Source: JAAYJT01 sp037446395 (GTDB taxonomy: Bacteria; Bacteroidota; Bacteroidia; Bacteroidales; JAAYJT01). From it: a DNA stretch of 64,000 nt. Shown piece by piece: positions 41,945 to 50,999 of the stretch. The stretch lies in assembly GCA_037446395.1 (NCBI GenBank), contig JBBIIP010000012.1, positions 1-64,000 of the forward strand, in the 5' to 3' direction. How positions within the stretch are numbered: the stretch's first letter is position 1; every line of letters starts with the position of its first letter. The notes beneath the pieces are model-generated. The model saw only the letters and a list, made by a program, of their open reading frames with translations, did no database searches and was not told where the DNA came from. The translations under genes were made by a program, and so were the position numbers.

Positions 41945-44071
41945 CTAGTAGTATGAAATTCGGTGGTCCTCAATCTTGGCATTCTTTTCAATCGAGACAA
42001 AGGTTTCGCGCGATGCCCGTGACCGGAAAATACTGGACAAGGTTCTTTTGGTATTGGCAAGAGTGGCTTCATCGGGTTCGGTGTATTTTTCGCTATCGGG
42101 TTGCAATAGATACACACCGCCATCGCCTTTGATTGTGCCAGATAGTTTTCCCTGCGGCAAACCAAAAATATTTCCAACAACGATTGGTTCCCGCCCATAG
42201 CGTGCAAGGTTGCTCGAAGAAAAATTCACAAAAGTCAGCGTGTCGACCGTGCTGTTCAGTTTGGCTGCAATTGCATAAAGATCAGCATTATTGTTTGCAG
42301 CGTCATTGAACTTATTTATTAAGATTTCGGCTTTTTTCTCGCGACGAGCCAGCGGTTCTATTAAAGACTTGCTCTGCTCGAAGTCCATCGCTCCTTTTTC
42401 TTTAACCTCTCTGAGCATGGCCACAACGAATACACCTTCCAGCTCAAAGGCAGGCGAAACATCTCCCTTTTTTGTTTTTGTATCATATGCCCACCGAATG
42501 ATTTCACGGGGGGATGAGATTCCGGGGATATTGTTATCCATTGCCCGGATATCGTCGGCGCTTCTTTTCGCTAAACCCATATCTGCGATTGCTTTTTCAA
42601 AACTCTCTGCATTGCGATTAGATCCGGAGAACTGACTGGCTTTCACATAGGCAGCCTGAATGGTGCTGGTGCTTGGCTCAATTTTTCGCTCTACAATAGC
42701 AACCCTTACTTTGGGTTTAAGTTCTTTTTTTCCGGTTATTTCCACAATATGAAAGCCAAATCTGGTTTCAACCTGAACAAGCTCTCCAACGCGTCCTTTC
42801 AGCACTGCCTCATTGAAAGGACCAACCATTGCCCCGTCGGCAAACCAATTCAGATCGCCTCCGCGTTGGGCTGCAGTGGCATCATCAGATTGGGTTGCGG
42901 CATATAACATAAACATTGAGCGATTATTTTTTATAAGGGCAAAAAGGCTATCGGCTATTTTTTGAGCGCGTTCCTTGGTGCGGGTTACTTCCTTGTTCAC
43001 TCCGGTTCCCTGGTATGTGATGAGAATGTGGCTGGCCTTCATCGAATCGGGACGGCTTTGCGTGGCTACCAGTTTGGCAAGCGTAAATTTGTTTTCCTCC
43101 ACGAACGGACCCACTACTGTTCCGATTGCAGATGTGAACATGGGCTCTTCGAGGTTTAATTGCAATACGCCGCGCCCGAACCAGGTGCTATCATAGCGCT
43201 TGTCAGATACTGCATTTACAAAAGCACCGGGGTTGTCAGTATGTTTAAACTCTTCATAGATTTCATTGATTTCTTTTGTGATCTGTGCACGGTCCTCTTC
43301 CGAAGGCTGCACATCAAAAATTACATAATCAAAGGATCGGAATTCATTCGCATGGGTAAACCGATAGCTATTCTTATCGTAGTAGTTTTTGAGATCCTTG
43401 TCGGTTATTACGACATCTTCATCAGGCACAATCTGGTAGCGTTGAACTACCGACCTTAGCTCGAGTTGGCGGTTTTTTGCTTGATGATCGTACTTTGCAA
43501 TCTGGGTTGGAACATAATATGCCCGACCAACCAGGTTATTGTATTTGGTGGTCAATCTGTCGTTTTTGACCGCTTTTTCGATATAAAGGTATCGTTGGCG
43601 CGTGGCGGGTTCAACCTGATCGAAATTTTGAAGAAAGTTTTCAACCTGCTGGGGGTCAAATACTCCCGTTTTTGAATCAGTAAAACTTTGTTGAATATAT
43701 GTGTGTGGGTTGGCTCCCCGGATGAGTTCGTCGAGCTCTTCGGTAGAAACGGTGAGGCCGACAGCTTCATGTTGTTTGTTCATTAGAATTTCGTTCACCA
43801 TTTCTTCCCAAGTGGACTGACGAACCGAAAATTGTTCTTCTGCTGTGAGGTTTTCTCGTCCAAGGCTCTGGCGACGATATCCCATGTTGTCTTCCACCCT
43901 TTGGTTGAATGTCATAATGGAAAGATCTTCGCCATCAATAACACCAACATTAAATTTCTGTTTTTGGGGGCCTTTTGTTAATAAATCGCCAAGCACAAAA
44001 GATGCTAACGCTACTCCGATAATGACAATGAGTAGTCCTGATTTCTTCCTGATTTCTCCGATTAACGCCAT
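41945..44071 (-). CDS. PpiD/SurA-type peptidylprolyl isomerase, membrane-anchored chaperone
   Basis: The 708-residue protein has one N-terminal membrane helix (about 12-30, LLIVIIGVALASFVLG). A SurA_N-type chaperone region follows, and then a parvulin domain with KASHILITYQ and FGFHIVEITGK. The C-terminal part contains a second, less conserved rotamase-like region. PpiD-type proteins help fold outer membrane and periplasmic proteins from the inner membrane. The gene is last in the minus-strand envelope run coaX to ppiD and has its own TAnnTTTG box 25 bases upstream. The strong terminator at 41894-41918 follows it. Confidence 0.88.
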   Translation of the reverse strand: MALIGEIRKKSGLLIVIIGVALASFVLGDLLTKGPQKQKFNVGVIDGEDLSIMTFNQRVEDNMGYRRQSLGRENLTAEEQFSVRQSTWEEMVNEILMNKQHEAVGLTVSTEELDELIRGANPHTYIQQSFTDSKTGVFDPQQVENFLQNFDQVEPATRQRYLYIEKAVKNDRLTTKYNNLVGRAYYVPTQIAKYDHQAKNRQLELRSVVQRYQIVPDEDVVITDKDLKNYYDKNSYRFTHANEFRSFDYVIFDVQPSEEDRAQITKEINEIYEEFKHTDNPGAFVNAVSDKRYDSTWFGRGVLQLNLEEPMFTSAIGTVVGPFVEENKFTLAKLVATQSRPDSMKASHILITYQGTGVNKEVTRTKERAQKIADSLFALIKNNRSMFMLYAATQSDDATAAQRGGDLNWFADGAMVGPFNEAVLKGRVGELVQVETRFGFHIVEITGKKELKPKVRVAIVERKIEPSTSTIQAAYVKASQFSGSNRNAESFEKAIADMGLAKRSADDIRAMDNNIPGISSPREIIRWAYDTKTKKGDVSPAFELEGVFVVAMLREVKEKGAMDFEQSKSLIEPLARREKKAEILINKFNDAANNNADLYAIAAKLNSTVDTLTFVNFSSSNLARYGREPIVVGNIFGLPQGKLSGTIKGDGGVYLLQPDSEKYTEPDEATLANTKRTLSSIFRSRASRETFVSIEKNAKIEDHRISYY

Positions 44072-44096
44072 TTTCTATTTTTTTTAAATGAGTTTG

Positions 44097-44104
44097 CAAA
44101 AATA
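44097..44104 (-). promoter_or_regulatory. Putative -7 promoter box of the ppiD-like gene
   Basis: The minus strand reads TATTTTTG, matching TAnnTTTG, 25 bases before the ATG at 44071, in the gap after the CorC-like gene. Confidence 0.5.
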
Positions 44105-44178
44105 CAAGAATTGTTCACTCAAAAAACAAAAACATAAAGTCCTTAGGAACCAATTGGATTGTTTTTGTGAGTATCGAG

Positions 44179-45450
44179 TTATTTGTCTTCCTGAATAAAA
44201 AGATGAACCTGTTCGATCCGGGTTTTGCTGGCTGCAATAATCACAAATCGAAATCTCCCTATCAGGATTTCTTCATTCTTATTGGGAATACTTTCATGAA
44301 AATAGGTAATGAGCCCTGCCAGGGTTTCGAAATCGTCTGATTTTGGCAGGGCCAGTTGATAAGTTTCGTTTAGATAATCTATTTCGAGTCGGCCTGAGAA
44401 AACGAATTCATCTTCAGAAAGTTGAACCTCAACGCTCTGATCCTGATCATATTCATCATCAATTTCGCCAAATATTTCTTCAATCACATCTTCCATGGTA
44501 ACAATGCCCGATGTGCCACCAAATTCATCCACCACCAGGGCAATTGTTTTGTGTTCCCTGGTGAAACTTGTAAGCATTTTGTCGGCTGTCATTGTTTCGG
44601 GAACAATCATGATTGGCTTGATAATGCTTTTCAATTCGTTTGGTTTTTTAAATAGATCAAAAACATGTGCATACCCAATAATGTTGTCAATGCTTTCGCT
44701 ATACACCGGAATACGCGACAGGCCCCTGTGGCTCATAAGCTCGGCAAGGTTGTTTATTGTTTCGTTTTCACCAATTGCAGCAACTTCAGTACGCGGTATC
44801 ATACATTCGCGAACCTTAATCATGTGGAAATCCATTGCATTCTGAAACATTTGTATTTCCTGTTTCTCCTCGCTTTGATTAAGTTGTTCACTGTCAATCT
44901 CTTGAAGATAATTATCAAGGTCTATTGGGCTGAACTGGTAGCTGAGTCCGGCTGTTTTGATGCGAAAAACATTTTTCAAAAAGAACTCCGAAATTTTTGT
45001 AAAAAAAATTATTATCGGGTAAAATATAAAATAAAACAGGTTGATGGGAATGGCAAACAAATTGAGTGTAACATTTGGGTTTATTTTAAAAAGCATCTTG
45101 GGTAGAAACTCGGCAAAAACCAGAATCAACAACGTTGATGTGATTGTTTGTATCAAAAAGATCGAAAAATCATTATTCAGAAACTGGGGGAGTACAGTGC
45201 TCAGCATTGGCTCGAGGCGATGTGTCATGGCCATGCCATATATTACCAGCGAAATGTTGTTTCCAACAAGCAATGCTGCAATGAGATGAGACGGGGATTT
45301 AACAAACTTTGCCAATATGCGGCCGGTCAGTGTTCCTTTATTTTTTTCGAGTTCAATTTTTAGCTTGTTAGAGGTAATAAAAGCAATTTCAACCCCCGAA
45401 AAAAAGGCTGAAGACAGAATCATCAGGAAAATAATAGTATAACTATCCAT
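44179..45450 (-). CDS. CorC/HlyC-family membrane protein (DUF21-CBS-CorC_HlyC)
   Basis: The 423-residue protein has the standard layout: an N-terminal DUF21 (CNNM) region with three to four helices (residues 1-170), a CBS pair (about 195-325, with IPVYSESIDNIIGY and VVDEFGGTSGIVTMEDVIEE), and a C-terminal CorC_HlyC domain (about 335-420). CNNM/CorC proteins are linked to Mg2+ efflux or Na+/Mg2+ exchange, although often labelled hemolysins. GldE of Flavobacterium has the same layout, but gldD, its usual neighbour, is not here. It lies downstream of lptC with 26 bases between, on the same strand. Confidence 0.9.
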   Translation of the reverse strand: MDSYTIIFLMILSSAFFSGVEIAFITSNKLKIELEKNKGTLTGRILAKFVKSPSHLIAALLVGNNISLVIYGMAMTHRLEPMLSTVLPQFLNNDFSIFLIQTITSTLLILVFAEFLPKMLFKINPNVTLNLFAIPINLFYFIFYPIIIFFTKISEFFLKNVFRIKTAGLSYQFSPIDLDNYLQEIDSEQLNQSEEKQEIQMFQNAMDFHMIKVRECMIPRTEVAAIGENETINNLAELMSHRGLSRIPVYSESIDNIIGYAHVFDLFKKPNELKSIIKPIMIVPETMTADKMLTSFTREHKTIALVVDEFGGTSGIVTMEDVIEEIFGEIDDEYDQDQSVEVQLSEDEFVFSGRLEIDYLNETYQLALPKSDDFETLAGLITYFHESIPNKNEEILIGRFRFVIIAASKTRIEQVHLFIQEDK

Positions 45451-45476
45451 TGTATTGAATGAATATGAATAGCATG

Positions 45477-46058
45477 TCAGATTTTCTCCACTTCGAGTTC
45501 CCCGCTTGTTTTCTTAATTACCCAATTATCGAAGGCTTCATTTGATTCAAATCCCTTCTCTCCGTATATAATGTTGGTGGTTGTAGTAATTTTAACAAAG
45601 GTGTTTGAAAAAATAATTCTCTTCTCTTGATCCCAGACAAGATGTTCGGTGTTAATTTTTTCATCCTTAGAAAAATTTACAACTACAACGTTTCGGCGTG
45701 CCTCCATGGTTCGGCTCCGTTCATAGCTAATGGCATAGTCGGCTGTGAGTTTGGTTTTAGGGTTTAACAGGGAATCGAAAAAGACTACGTTTATTCCTTG
45801 CGGAAACTCCTGATATGGCTCGTCGCCGGTGAATGCCATGGCTACAGGGGCTTTGAACCTGAATTGCAAATGCCCTTGTTGGGTATAAAGTGCATCAACG
45901 TTAAAGCTGGTTACGACGGGCAGTGTATCTCTTTGGGTAACTTCATATACGCGGCTCATATTGTTTTCGCATGAAAAAAGCATTACCGCAAAAAGGCCGG
46001 TAATGCTAAGCGCTACGAAATGAATGATGCGTCGTCCCGCAGGGGATGGAGGTTCCAT
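45477..46058 (-). CDS. lptC: LPS export protein LptC
   Basis: The protein has about 193 residues, with a single N-terminal membrane segment or lipoprotein-like signal (ALSITGLFAVMLFSCENN) and a beta-jellyroll domain typical of LptC. Family-typical segments are EFPQGINVVFFDS, ADYAISYERSRTMEARRNVVVVN and a FVKITTTTNIIYGEKGFESN tail. LptC bridges the LptB2FG extractor in the inner membrane to the LptA/LptD periplasmic bridge for lipopolysaccharide transport. The ATG at 46058 (MEPPSPAG) is chosen; a TTG four codons upstream is possible. It sits between the TPR and CorC-like genes, an order I recall as common in Bacteroidetes. Confidence 0.87.
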   Translation of the reverse strand: MEPPSPAGRRIIHFVALSITGLFAVMLFSCENNMSRVYEVTQRDTLPVVTSFNVDALYTQQGHLQFRFKAPVAMAFTGDEPYQEFPQGINVVFFDSLLNPKTKLTADYAISYERSRTMEARRNVVVVNFSKDEKINTEHLVWDQEKRIIFSNTFVKITTTTNIIYGEKGFESNEAFDNWVIKKTSGELEVEKI

Positions 46059-46075
46059 TTTAGATTGCAATGTGA

Positions 46076-47452
46076 TTACTTGGCTGGTCTTACTGTTGTG
46101 TTTTCGTTAATCCAACATTCAACACGATAAGACGCCCCATCTTTCAATCCATTAAAGAAGATTGTTTCATGTGAGGGAAAGTGTTTTGAATATAATCCGA
46201 TGCGCGCCAGGGCGACTTCAGCAACTGATGGATCAACAGCGCGTGCCTGCTGATATTTATCAACCGCTGCCCAATACACCCCGCCGGTCGAAAGTTCGTC
46301 GGTTCCACAGCTTCTAACACTTTCGGCGTAGAGATCACCAATGAGTATGAAGGCATTTCCTTCCGTTGGCCGCGCATCAATGGCCTTCAGGGCAGCTTCG
46401 CGGGCCTTGCCCGAGTTGTTGACACTTTTGTAGCTATATGCCAATATTAGTAATCCATCGGCTTTGTCACTGGGATTCTGCAGTTTTTCAGATTCTTTCA
46501 GAAATTCAATGGCTTTGCTATATTCTTTGTTTTTATAATACATCCTGCCTATTCCATAAGCCGATTGGGGCGAAGGATCAAGTTCATAGGCGCGTAGGGT
46601 GGCCCGCAGATAAAGTGGCTGATTTGTACATCCCTTGCGATCAAATAGCTTAATGATTTTATAGAGAAGCTCCAGGTTATTGGGTGTTTCAGAGAGTTTC
46701 CGGGAAAAGATGGCTGCAAGATCCTCACAAGTTGCATAAGGCTCAACCGTTTGTTCTATGAAATTTCTGACATTATCCCAGTTCGCAAGCTCTTTCGGGT
46801 TGTTTTGGTTTTGCTGGCTATTAAAATCAACAATGGAAATGAGTTGTTCATAGATGTTGAAGAGCTCTTCTTTGGTTAGTTTTTCGTTGCGAATCATTTT
46901 TTCGGCTGCCCTGAAATAATATACCAGGATGGCATGGGCAGAAGAATTTGCCTGAAGATTGACCGAGCGCTTGAACAGGCCAAACAACTCCTCATTATTT
47001 TCAGGTTTATGCCTTTGTAGTGCTTCCCCTTTACGGCCAAGAAGATCTCCTTCTTTTCCAAAAAACCTGATCCGCTGATCAAAAATCATCATGAGCGTGT
47101 CTATATATTTGTTCTTTAATTCCTGCGTTTTTTGATTGTTGATCATGTGTTCCACAATCGCAACACCATCAATATAGATGTTTTCGCTGGCACGTGGACA
47201 ATTCCTGAACACCCACCTCCAGGGCGCTATGGCATCTTCAATAACTTTTCCCTGGCTTCCGGCCTGGCGCCATTGTTTCATGAATTCGCGATAAAGAGAA
47301 AAATTTATCACGCAGTTAACACTGTCAGTTCCCCATTTGGGAGTTTTCATCGGGTCTTGATCTTTTCTTTCAACCTGGGCATTGGCAGGCAGGCTAAGAA
47401 AAAATATTCCAACGGACAGGGTCAGCATGATGAGTAAATTTACTTTTTTCAT
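46076..47452 (-). CDS. Secreted TPR-repeat protein
   Basis: The protein of about 458 residues has a signal peptide (LLIMLTLSVGIFFLSLPANAQ). The mature part is helical with tetratricopeptide repeats in the C-terminal half, for example GIGRMYYKNKEYSKAIEFL, LILAYSYKSVNNSGKAREAA and NAFILIGDLYAES. The N-terminal part, with CVINFSLYREFMKQW and FRNCP, is a recognisable conserved start in Bacteroidetes. It presumably acts as a periplasmic scaffold, with partner unknown. The ATG at 47452 begins the signal peptide; an upstream in-frame start adds 21 residues of unlikely content. It lies between the outer membrane protein gene and lptC. Confidence 0.8.
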   Translation of the reverse strand: MKKVNLLIMLTLSVGIFFLSLPANAQVERKDQDPMKTPKWGTDSVNCVINFSLYREFMKQWRQAGSQGKVIEDAIAPWRWVFRNCPRASENIYIDGVAIVEHMINNQKTQELKNKYIDTLMMIFDQRIRFFGKEGDLLGRKGEALQRHKPENNEELFGLFKRSVNLQANSSAHAILVYYFRAAEKMIRNEKLTKEELFNIYEQLISIVDFNSQQNQNNPKELANWDNVRNFIEQTVEPYATCEDLAAIFSRKLSETPNNLELLYKIIKLFDRKGCTNQPLYLRATLRAYELDPSPQSAYGIGRMYYKNKEYSKAIEFLKESEKLQNPSDKADGLLILAYSYKSVNNSGKAREAALKAIDARPTEGNAFILIGDLYAESVRSCGTDELSTGGVYWAAVDKYQQARAVDPSVAEVALARIGLYSKHFPSHETIFFNGLKDGASYRVECWINENTTVRPAK

Positions 47453-47517
47453 TGTAGAAATTATTAAGCGAGGGGTTTTAATTTGACATTTGATGCAAAA
47501 TATATTTGTCAACAATT

Positions 47518-48804
47518 TTAATAAAATTTTCTTTTTTCAAACCATCTTTCATATATCGAAAAGCCTAAGGAAAACTTCAAAAAACTCTCTCTGATCAAAT
47601 TACTTTCGGTAGTTCCTCTTGCGCCGGCTTCCAATCCTAAATTAATCGTTGATTTAGTTCTTGATAGTGGTAATCCTAATCCAAAACTTATGCCAAACTC
47701 GTTTATTTGGTTTTTCCTGAGTTCGAGATAGGTTTGGGTAAATCTGACTCCAAAGCGATACTGCATTTTATTCCAGTAGCTCGAAAGCACAGTTGCCGGG
47801 GGATTGAACTGCCCCCCTACAGAAAAAGTCGTGCTGTTATTCAACGAATCGCTCCGGTCGAAGAAGGTAAATTGTTTCCAATTTTGCCAACGATAATCGG
47901 CTCCGAGGACCCAACGATCGGTTTTGCGCAACATAAAGCCCGCTCCAATATCAACAGGCAGTCGCATGGTTCCTTTTTCGAAAGGTGTGTTAAGGATTGT
48001 ATCCCTGGGGCTGTCAATTCCTGTGGCGCCAACCACATAATTGTATGCGAGCATTTTGTCCTTAATATTGCTAACCACCTCGGGGCTATAGGTTAACCCT
48101 CCGATCAGCTGATAGTTTTTGCCAATGGGCTGAAGATACTGCAAGCCTGCGGTAAGCTTGAAGCCCCCCACAACGGTGGTATTCAAAACGCGGGTGTTGA
48201 ATATATTTATCGAATCGGGGAATGACACGCTTCGGTTTTTCTCGATGGTGCCAAATAAATAGTTCAGGTTAAGCCCGGCTGAAAAATTTTTCCCGATCGA
48301 AAGCGCATTTCCAAAATAAACCTGGTGAATTCCGCCCGATCCCTCATAGCTTCGTAGCACTTTTCCTAAACCAGTAACGGCTTGAATGTCAACCACTTTA
48401 TATCCCACATCGCTAAATGGCAAAAGCCCCAGGCTTGTTTTCCAGTGTTTTGTAACCGGAAAACCCATGAGCAAGTGCCCGAGCGAAGTATAATTCCCAT
48501 TTTGGGCCAGGGTTTGGGTTTTCATTCGAACGGATTTGCTGTAAATACTTGCTTCGAAAATAAACGAATTCGGCTCGAGCGATGCGTAAGAAGCCGGGTT
48601 GCTGAAATTAATCCGCAACGGGTCTCTCAGGCCAATGCTGGTGCCACCCATCGCCAAAATCGTTGTGTTGTTATAAAGATGAAGGTCGCCAACTCCAAAC
48701 CTGGAGTATGGCGAAGTGATTCTTGTTTGCGAAGCCACAGGTTTTACCAACAGCAAACACAACAAAAGTGCAGCTATGGCTTTAAAAAATGTTTGAGTTT
48801 TCAA
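47518..48804 (-). CDS. Outer membrane beta-barrel protein (FadL-like)
   Basis: The 428-residue protein has a signal peptide (ALLLCLLLVKPVASQ). The mature part begins SPYSRFGVGDL and contains LAMGGTSIGLRDPLRINFSNPAS, a pattern shared by FadL-like barrel proteins. Alternating hydrophobic residues follow throughout, as expected of transmembrane strands, and the chain ends in an aromatic residue (KRKFY). Function is unknown; the neighbours LptC and the TPR protein suggest a role in outer membrane upkeep or transport. Its start overlaps the end of coaX by 23 bases, so the two genes are translationally close. Confidence 0.78.
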   Translation of the reverse strand: MKTQTFFKAIAALLLCLLLVKPVASQTRITSPYSRFGVGDLHLYNNTTILAMGGTSIGLRDPLRINFSNPASYASLEPNSFIFEASIYSKSVRMKTQTLAQNGNYTSLGHLLMGFPVTKHWKTSLGLLPFSDVGYKVVDIQAVTGLGKVLRSYEGSGGIHQVYFGNALSIGKNFSAGLNLNYLFGTIEKNRSVSFPDSINIFNTRVLNTTVVGGFKLTAGLQYLQPIGKNYQLIGGLTYSPEVVSNIKDKMLAYNYVVGATGIDSPRDTILNTPFEKGTMRLPVDIGAGFMLRKTDRWVLGADYRWQNWKQFTFFDRSDSLNNSTTFSVGGQFNPPATVLSSYWNKMQYRFGVRFTQTYLELRKNQINEFGISFGLGLPLSRTKSTINLGLEAGARGTTESNLIRESFLKFSLGFSIYERWFEKRKFY

Positions 48805-49540
48805 TATTGTAGTTCAAGATATCGTTTAGGCCAATCAGTGTTAAATTTGGGAGTGCAAAGATGCTATTTTTTAATCTTTTATGCAAAAAAATGGCGTCTC
48901 CGCCCCCTAAAATAGTTTTCAGTTCCGGATGATTTTGGCGATAGCGATCAATCATGCCGTCAATCTCTGAGGCCGTTCCATTGATAACGCCGCTCAGGAT
49001 TGATTCTTGTGTTGTGCGCCCGGTCAAAAAATTAATTTCTCTGCCACGAATCAATGGAAGGTGGCCGGTATGCAGATGAAGGGCTTTAAATCTTAGCGCA
49101 ATGCCCGGGCTGATTGAGCCGCCCAAATATTCGCTTTTTTGGTTTAGAAAATCTATGGTAATGGCTGTTCCGGCATTTATAATCAATATATTTTGACCCG
49201 GAAATAAATTCCATCCTGCAACGGCAGCAGCAATCCTGTCTTTGCCCAATGTTTGCGGCGTTGTATAGCGGTTTTTAATAGGCAGTGTTGTGTTGGTACT
49301 GAGGAAAAGTGTGCTAAAGTGGCTTTTTAGGGTGGCTTCGAGCGAGGAAGGATAGTCAATCACACTGGAAATGATACAAGGATGGCCCTGGGGTAATGAT
49401 TTCAAGTATTTTTCAACATTCCGGAATCCTGCCTCTTTGAATAACTTTATCGAAATCAAGCTCTCGCCCTGAAAAACAGCAATCTTCTTGAATGTGTTTC
49501 CAAAGTCAATGACTATATGTTTTTCAGATAACCCTGTCAT
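48782..49540 (-). CDS. coaX: Type III pantothenate kinase
   Basis: This 252-residue ASKHA-fold kinase has the first phosphate motif DFGNT at Asp12 and the family motif LGKDRIAAAVAG with Asp101, the presumed catalytic base. It also has GGSISPGIALRFKAL, and a late GGGDA. In the second phosphate motif, usually DxGTA, the sequence is NAGTA with Asn122 replacing Asp, which may alter cation binding. The enzyme phosphorylates pantothenate, the first step of coenzyme A synthesis. The gene heads the minus-strand run toward ppiD, with a TAnnTTTG box 21 bases upstream. Confidence 0.9.
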   Translation of the reverse strand: MTGLSEKHIVIDFGNTFKKIAVFQGESLISIKLFKEAGFRNVEKYLKSLPQGHPCIISSVIDYPSSLEATLKSHFSTLFLSTNTTLPIKNRYTTPQTLGKDRIAAAVAGWNLFPGQNILIINAGTAITIDFLNQKSEYLGGSISPGIALRFKALHLHTGHLPLIRGREINFLTGRTTQESILSGVINGTASEIDGMIDRYRQNHPELKTILGGGDAIFLHKRLKNSIFALPNLTLIGLNDILNYNIENSNIF

Positions 49541-49561
49541 AATCAGTATTGATTAGGGCTG

Positions 49562-49569
49562 CAAAGTTA
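49562..49569 (-). promoter_or_regulatory. Putative -7 promoter box of the coaX run
   Basis: The minus strand reads TAACTTTG, matching TAnnTTTG, 21 bases before the coaX ATG at 49540. Confidence 0.5.
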
Positions 49570-49653
49570 CATGAACATATGCCTTTTGCGATGTCTGAAC
49601 AGGATCGTCTTGAAGAAAACGCATAAAATATTTTATGTCTGGTAAAAAGTTAT

Positions 49654-49661
49654 TACTTTTG
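49654..49661 (+). promoter_or_regulatory. Putative -7 promoter box of tRNA-Phe
   Basis: TACTTTTG matches TAnnTTTG and ends 14 bases before the mature tRNA 5' end, giving a short 5' leader. Confidence 0.55.
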
Positions 49662-49675
49662 CAGCCGATTCAGAG

Positions 49676-49748
<73 letters not shown>

Positions 49749-49756
49749 CGCTAAAA

Positions 49757-49782
49757 GAAGCCCCGTTTATGCGGGGTTTTTT
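49757..49782. terminator. Intrinsic terminator after tRNA-Phe, shared with lspA
   Basis: CCCCG at 49761-49765 pairs with CGGGG at 49772-49776 around a six-base loop TTTATG. An A-rich 5' flank and TTTTTT after the stem give a Rho-independent terminator for the tRNA. The A-rich side would serve the convergent lspA transcript less well. Confidence 0.85.
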
Positions 49783-50473
49783 ATTCTGCGGCTTCCTGTT
49801 TTTCTTCGTTTCCATCTGATGATTGATTGATAATGACTTCGTTGGTGGACGTATTATCAATGTAATCTGCAGGGGTTTTATGATGAAAGAATTTCTTTTG
49901 AAAAACCAGAAGTATCATCACTCCAGTAGTAATTGATGCATCTGCCACATTGAAAACTGGCCTGAAAAAGATAAACTCTTGCCCGCCCCACCAGGGAAAC
50001 CATGCCGGATACTGGCTCTTGATAATGGGAAAATAGAACATATCTACAACCATTCCATGCATCAGCGGGGCATACCCTCTTTCGGCAGGCAAAAATTCAG
50101 CAATTTTAAAAAAAGTACTCTCGCTGAAAAGGCGACCATAAAAAATACTGTCAATGATGTTTCCGACTGCTCCGGCAAAAATCAGCGATATGCTAAAAAT
50201 GAGAAGGGTATGTGCTTTTCGCTTGTTTAGATGATAAATGTAAGCAGCAATTAAGGTTGCTGCTACAATTCTGAAAATTGTCAGAAATAATTTTCCCTTT
50301 TCGCCAGCGAACTCGAATCCAAAGGCCATTCCATTATTTTCTGTGAAGTGAATAATAAACCAATCTCCAAGAATCCTGAATTCCTGGCCCAGGCTCATGT
50401 TGGTTTTAATCCAAAATTTCAATGCCTGATCAATTACCAGAACACCGAGAATCAGAAAGATTGATTTTTTCAA
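49781..50473 (-). CDS. lspA: Lipoprotein signal peptidase (signal peptidase II)
   Basis: The 230-residue protein has four membrane helices and both catalytic aspartates, in GNIIDSIFYG and NVADASIT. The conserved VIDQALKFW is at the N-terminus. It is longer than enterobacterial LspA because of inserted loops and a polar acidic C-terminal tail of about 30 residues, as in other Bacteroidetes. It cleaves prolipoproteins after lipidation in the inner membrane; GldH, the M49-like peptidase and the small lipoprotein in this window are substrates. The start is a TTG; no ATG was found in frame near the conserved N-terminus. It follows the TraR/DksA gene by 108 bases. Confidence 0.93.
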   Translation of the reverse strand: MKKSIFLILGVLVIDQALKFWIKTNMSLGQEFRILGDWFIIHFTENNGMAFGFEFAGEKGKLFLTIFRIVAATLIAAYIYHLNKRKAHTLLIFSISLIFAGAVGNIIDSIFYGRLFSESTFFKIAEFLPAERGYAPLMHGMVVDMFYFPIIKSQYPAWFPWWGGQEFIFFRPVFNVADASITTGVMILLVFQKKFFHHKTPADYIDNTSTNEVIINQSSDGNEEKQEAAE

Positions 50474-50581
50474 TATGAAAGTGTCTTTTGTTATATGGAA
50501 TGGATGTCTTTCAGGCCAGAAGTTGAAAGATTAGATTTCGCCCACTGATTTGCTGATTCACCCTATGTAGGGGCTGATATA

Positions 50582-50980
50582 TTACCGGCCGGTTGATTGA
50601 TTTAACTTAGCCTCGATGCTGAGTGTTGCATGCGGTACACTGCGAAGGCGCTCTTTTGAGATGAGCTTGCCTGTGGCCCTGCACACGCCGTAGGTTTTAT
50701 TTTCGATCCGTATCAGGGCAGCTTCGAGCGATTTGATGAATTTATCCTGCCTTGCAGCTAATCGGCTGTTTTCTTCTTTCGATAGCACCTGATATCCTTC
50801 TTCAAGCACTTTAAAAGTGGGCGAAGTGTCGTTGGTGTCGTGTTCGTTACTGAAAGCATATGCCTCGGTGAGCATTTTCAGGTCGCGCCTGGCTTTCTCA
50901 AGTTTTTTGAAAATTATTTCTTTGAATTCTAATAGCTCTTCGTCTGAGTAACGAGTTTTGATTTTTTCAACGTCCTGCAT
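50582..50980 (-). CDS. TraR/DksA-family transcription regulator
   Basis: The protein has about 132 residues, with a long coiled-coil N-terminal part (EELLEFKEIIFKKLEKARRDLK) and an acidic tip segment NEHDTNDTSP. The C-terminal globular part should be a C4 zinc finger but keeps only one cysteine (YGVCRATGKLISKERL ... PHATLSIEAK), a form I recall as usual in Bacteroidetes. DksA-type proteins enter the secondary channel of RNA polymerase and act with ppGpp. The ATG at 50980 is preferred over an upstream start because a good ribosome binding site, AGGAG at 50989-50993, lies eight bases ahead, just past the ileS stop. Gene order is ileS, this gene, lspA. Confidence 0.88.
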   Translation of the reverse strand: MQDVEKIKTRYSDEELLEFKEIIFKKLEKARRDLKMLTEAYAFSNEHDTNDTSPTFKVLEEGYQVLSKEENSRLAARQDKFIKSLEAALIRIENKTYGVCRATGKLISKERLRSVPHATLSIEAKLNQSTGR

Positions 50981-50988
50981 GATTCTTT

Positions 50989-50993
50989 CTCCT
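50989..50993 (-). promoter_or_regulatory. Shine-Dalgarno site deciding the TraR/DksA start
   Basis: The minus strand reads AAAAAGGAGAAAGAATC directly before the ATG at 50980. The AGGAG core lies eight bases upstream of the ATG, so the start 12 codons upstream is unlikely. Such a clear site is rare in this window. Confidence 0.6.
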
Positions 50994-50999
50994 TTTTGG

